Origin: an uncultured Lachnospiraceae bacterium | GTDB lineage: Bacteria; Bacillota; Clostridia; Lachnospirales; Lachnospiraceae | DNA length: 64,000 nt | Assembly (NCBI GenBank): GCA_947648875.1 | Contig: CANSPM010000016.1 | Coordinates: forward strand, 1-64,000 | Direction of reading: 5' to 3' | Part shown: one piece after another, positions 61,166-64,000 of the stretch | Position numbering within the stretch: position 1 is the stretch's first letter | How the letters are laid out: every line of letters starts with the position of its first letter | The notes under the pieces: generated by a model | What the model was told of the DNA's origin: nothing | The model's database searches: none | What the model saw: the letters and a program-made list of their open reading frames with translations, nothing else | Program-made: the position numbers and the translations under genes

Positions 61166-62119
61166 ATGTATGATATAGGAATTGATGTGGGGGGAACCGG
61201 CATTGCGGCCGGGCTGGTGGATGACGGCTGTAAAATCGTGGCCAGAAAGGGCATTCCCACAGACAGAAAGATGACGGCTGAGGTTATGTCAGCCGTGTTG
61301 GAATCTCTCACAAGGGAACTGTTGGCGGAAAAAAGCATATCTCCTGAGCAGGTTCAGTCTATCGGCGTGGGAGTGCCTGGTACAGCCAATCTCAGGACGG
61401 GATGCATAGAGTATGCTAACAATCTGCCCTACTGCCAGGGGAATATAGAGCAGCTTTTGCGGGAACAGACATCCAAGAGCATTTATCTGGAAAACGACGC
61501 CAACGCGGCGGCCTGGGGAGAATATCTGTATCTGGGAAATAAGCCCGAATCCTTTGTTATGGTGACACTGGGAACCGGGGTGGGAGCCGGAATTATTCAG
61601 GACGGCAAGATTCTTCGGGGTATTAATTATGCCGCCGGAGAATTGGGACATATGACAATCCGCTATAACGGAGTCCCCTGTAATTGCGGTCGGAGAGGTT
61701 GTCTGGAGGCATATGCCTCGGGGGAGGCCCTGATCGCCCAGACGGAAAAGGTGATGGCGAAGAAAGCGAAGAGTCTTCTGTGGGATCTGTGTCGGGAAAA
61801 CAGAGGATATGTAAATGGAAAGCTGGTGTTTGACGCTTATAAGCAGGGAGACAAGGCCGCGATAAAAGTAGTCAGAAAGTATGCAGGTTATCTCAGTGAA
61901 GGTCTTGCCAATATCATCAATATATTACAACCCGAGGTACTGTGTATCGGCGGAGGGATCAGCAGGTCCGGAGATATCCTGCTTCCCATGCTGCGGGAGC
62001 TGACCAAGGAGAAGATATATTCCAGGGATTCGGCGGAGAATACAAAACTGGTAGCTGCCAGGCTGGACAATGACGCCGGTATTATCGGCGCCGCGAAACT
62101 AAGATTGTGTAAAGATTAA
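61166..62119 (+). CDS. ROK family sugar kinase (glucokinase-like)
   Basis: A 317-residue ROK kinase. IGIDVGGTGIAAGLVDDG is the phosphate-binding start, IGVGVPGTAN and LENDANAAAWGEY the sugar-binding part with the catalytic Asp, GTGVGAGII the second phosphate loop, and GELGHMTIRY with CNCGRRGCLEAYAS the ROK zinc site. The most likely substrate is glucose or mannose, in keeping with the mannosidase upstream. The start at 61166 follows AGAGGAAAG; the frame can be read back to 61064 but residues before the phosphate loop lack support. No HTH domain is present, so it is an enzyme rather than a repressor. Confidence 0.92.
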   Translation: MYDIGIDVGGTGIAAGLVDDGCKIVARKGIPTDRKMTAEVMSAVLESLTRELLAEKSISPEQVQSIGVGVPGTANLRTGCIEYANNLPYCQGNIEQLLREQTSKSIYLENDANAAAWGEYLYLGNKPESFVMVTLGTGVGAGIIQDGKILRGINYAAGELGHMTIRYNGVPCNCGRRGCLEAYASGEALIAQTEKVMAKKAKSLLWDLCRENRGYVNGKLVFDAYKQGDKAAIKVVRKYAGYLSEGLANIINILQPEVLCIGGGISRSGDILLPMLRELTKEKIYSRDSAENTKLVAARLDNDAGIIGAAKLRLCKD

Positions 62120-62244
62120 ATGGGCTAAGAGAGTGGAACAGCGGGGGGGGATTCTTCTTTCAGAGACAATGCGCCGATGGGAATATAACGGACTTTCTGT
62201 AAAAGCACGGGCCAGGAGATGGCTGTGCCGGTGGGATGTCAGTA

Positions 62245-62305
62245 GAATACAAAAAAAGGGAAAGCGGATGAGAATAATTATCATACAGTTTCCCTTTTTG
62301 TATTC
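62245..62305. terminator. Bidirectional terminator between convergent genes
   Basis: GAATACAAAAAAAGGGAAA (62245-62263) pairs with TTTCCCTTTTTGTATTC (62289-62305). T tracts occur on both strands, so it can end both the ROK gene and the ABC transporter transcript. Confidence 0.75.
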
Positions 62306-62357
62306 CTCTATAAGCGTTTTTCACTCCCGGCAATGTTCTTTTTGCGGAGCGCAGATT

Positions 62358-63377
62358 CTATTGCTGGGTCTTTGCGCCTTCGTCATAGGTGAAGCCGCGC
62401 AGTGTAAGTTCTTTTGCCCTGTGACATGCACAGATTCTTCCGTCAGGCATCTCGGTGAGAGCAGGGGAATCCGTTTTGCACTTATCTATGCAGTAATGGC
62501 ATCTTTCGTGAAAGTAACAGCCGCTGGGTGGATTCGCGGGATTGGGAATTTCCCCTTTCAGAGGAATGCGGTCCATCTGTATGGTGGGATCTGCCACCGG
62601 CACTGCGGAGAGCAGCGCTTCGGTATAGGGATGCATGGGCTTTTCGAACAGTTTTTCCGCCGGGGCAAACTCCACCATTCTGCCCAGGTACATAACTCCC
62701 ACCTTGTCGGAGATATGTTCTACCACGGAGAGATCATGGCTGATAAACAGATAGGTCAGTTTCAGTTCCTTTTGCAGATCCCGCAGCAGGTTGATCACCT
62801 GCGCCTGGATGGAGACATCCAGAGCGGAGACCGCTTCGTCACAGACGATGATCTGGGGCTCGATTACCAGGGCCCTGGCGATGCCGATACGTTGGCGTTG
62901 TCCCCCGGAAAAGGCATGGGGATAACGCATCAGATACATGGGGTTCAGCCCCACCTTCTCCGCCATGGCCTTTGCCCGCTGATCCATCTCGTCCCTGGAC
63001 ATCTTGGGGTAATTGGCCTTAAGGGGTTCTTTGATGATGTCAAGCACAGTCATTCTTGGGTCGAGAGAGGAGTAGGGGTCCTGGAAGATCATCTGGATCT
63101 CTTTGCGGATCTCCTTCATCTTTTTCTTGTCTACTTTCAGGAAATCAACCTCTTCGCCGCTTTTGGTACGATAGAAAACTTCGCCCTCGGAGGCGTCATA
63201 GGCCCGGACGATACAGCGTCCCAGCGTGGTCTTGCCACAGCCGGACTCGCCAACAATACCGACGGTTTCTCCCGGCTTTACGCTGAAACTGACATCGGTT
63301 ACGGCCCTCACCGTGACGCCCTTGGAGGTAAAGCGTTTGTGCAGCCCCTTGACCTCCATAATATTGTCTTTATTCAT
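62358..63377 (-). CDS. Oligopeptide-type ABC transporter ATP-binding protein (OppF/DppF-like)
   Basis: A 339-residue ATPase of a peptide-type importer. Walker A is GIVGESGCGKTTLGRCIV, the Q loop reads QMIFQDPYSSLDPRMTV, the signature is FSGGQRQRIGIARALV, Walker B is QIIVCDEAVSALDVS and the H loop YLFISHDLSVVEHI. The C-terminal oligopeptide-transporter extension with Cys residues (GCYFHERCHYCIDKCKTD) is present and can carry an Fe-S cluster. AGAGGTAACA before ATG 63377 supports the start. The preceding gene (63459 onward) is its partner OppD-type ATPase. Confidence 0.94.
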   Translation of the reverse strand: MNKDNIMEVKGLHKRFTSKGVTVRAVTDVSFSVKPGETVGIVGESGCGKTTLGRCIVRAYDASEGEVFYRTKSGEEVDFLKVDKKKMKEIRKEIQMIFQDPYSSLDPRMTVLDIIKEPLKANYPKMSRDEMDQRAKAMAEKVGLNPMYLMRYPHAFSGGQRQRIGIARALVIEPQIIVCDEAVSALDVSIQAQVINLLRDLQKELKLTYLFISHDLSVVEHISDKVGVMYLGRMVEFAPAEKLFEKPMHPYTEALLSAVPVADPTIQMDRIPLKGEIPNPANPPSGCYFHERCHYCIDKCKTDSPALTEMPDGRICACHRAKELTLRGFTYDEGAKTQQ

Positions 63378-63458
63378 TGTTACCTCTTTTCCGCATATCA
63401 TGGGCGAATCCCCTGATATTTGCATGAATCAGTATTGAAACGGAACATGTGAAAGCGG

Positions 63459-64000
63459 TCAGCTTCCCTTTTTCAGGAGGGCCTCCACCCTGGCCCTCTC
63501 GGCCCGACAGGCTTCATGGGGGCAGTTAAAGCAGGCGATCTTATGTCCCGGGGCAATTTCCGTCAGTTCGGGTTCCGCTTTGTCGCAAAGTCCTTCGATG
63601 CGGACGTCACAGCGGTCATAGAAGCCACAAGCCTTCGGCAGATTCATGGCGAGGGGCACCGTACCCTCGATGGAAAAGAGTCGTTCTTCTTTTTTGGAGC
63701 CGATTTTGTGTACGGAGCCGATTAATCCTCGGGTGTAGGGATGCTGCGGGTTTGCGTAGATTTCTGACGCGTCCGCGCTCTCCACGATTTTGCCCAGATA
63801 CATCACAGCTACCCGGTCGCACATCTTGGCTACCACTCCCAGGTCGTGGGTGATGAACAGGATCGCCATATTGAAATCTTTTTGAAGTTCCTTCATAAGT
63901 TCCAGAATCTGCGCCTGAATGGTCACATCCAGAGCAGTGGTTGGCTCATCGGCAATCAGCATTTTCGGGTTGCACACCAGGGCCATGGCAATCAGAGCCC
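63459..64000 (-). CDS. Oligopeptide-type ABC transporter ATP-binding protein (OppD/DppD-like), partial
   Basis: The reading frame stays open to the window edge, so the N-terminal part with Walker A and the signature motif lies beyond 64000. The visible 180 residues contain [20 protein letters not shown] (Walker B and D loop), [20 protein letters not shown] (H loop), the [15 protein letters not shown] segment and the C-terminal Cys-containing tail ([31 protein letters not shown]) of peptide-transporter ATPases. It lies 81 bp upstream of the OppF-like gene in the same operon. Confidence 0.93.
   Translation of the reverse strand, partial: ALIAMALVCNPKMLIADEPTTALDVTIQAQILELMKELQKDFNMAILFITHDLGVVAKMCDRVAVMYLGKIVESADASEIYANPQHPYTRGLIGSVHKIGSKKEERLFSIEGTVPLAMNLPKACGFYDRCDVRIEGLCDKAEPELTEIAPGHKIACFNCPHEACRAERARVEALLKKGS

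Noticed and set aside
62133..63416. 427-codon plus-strand frame
   Set aside because: Antisense to the ABC ATPase and runs through the terminator; no family motifs.

Overview
The window reads as a chromosomal segment of an anaerobic Firmicute, most likely a gut Lachnospiraceae (Clostridia). Supporting signs are strong AGGAGG-type ribosome binding sites, promoters of the TTGNNN-17-TATAAT type, many short intrinsic terminators, a single-chain glycyl-tRNA synthetase, a DUF6323/DUF6179 pair, a giant acyl-CoA dehydratase activase, an Rpn/PD-(D/E)XK family pseudogene and dense small operons. No rRNA, tRNA, CRISPR array, prophage or intact insertion sequence was recognised. Genus-level assignment is inference.

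Layout. 1-1.3 kb: a repeat-rich stretch with a small ADP-ribosyltransferase-like gene between 16-bp inverted repeats. 1.3-2.9 kb: pgi. 3.5-12.1 kb: an accessory block holding RtcB RNA ligase, a SUFU-domain protein, a hemerythrin, a TIGR02452 (PARG/macro-type) hydrolase, the RNA 2'-phosphotransferase KptA, a tandem pair of paralogous unknown proteins and several orphan proteins. 12.3-17.7 kb: a LIC_10190-type membrane protein, an orphan PilT, a frameshifted gene and a chemoreceptor. 17.9-28 kb: a methyltransferase, a Nim-like flavoprotein, a PocR hybrid histidine kinase, a GNAT relic, a beta-lactamase-fold serine hydrolase, DUF6323/DUF6179 and a second chemoreceptor. 28-36 kb: comM-dprA, a lipoprotein, an SDR epimerase, an Rpn-family pseudogene, purC, and a DeoR regulator overlapping a tiny HTH gene. 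36-41 kb (minus strand): the 1467-residue dehydratase activase. 41-51.4 kb: housekeeping genes (pseudo-rhomboid, sigma-like protein, M16C peptidase, DUF4349 lipoprotein, era, recO, lipoprotein, glyS). 51.5-56.3 kb: a J-like TPR protein with HscC-type Hsp70. 56.3-64 kb: an AraC regulator, GH38 alpha-mannosidase, ROK kinase and two oligopeptide-type ABC ATPases.

Functional reading. The most interesting unit is the RNA-repair/ADP-ribose block: RtcB can reseal cleaved RNA, KptA uses NAD+ to remove 2'-phosphates and releases a cyclic ADP-ribose phosphate, and the TIGR02452 protein belongs to the fold that hydrolyses ADP-ribose adducts. A SUFU protein and tandem paralogs nearby resemble toxin-immunity neighbourhoods, so a role in coping with RNA-damaging toxins is plausible but unproven. 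Other second-look items are a sigma-factor-like protein without visible promoter-recognition regions, a DeoR/small-HTH pair with a two-turn direct repeat over its promoter, a J-like TPR/HscC chaperone pair, duplicated elements upstream of the mannosidase locus, and a family of hairpin repeats at the left end.
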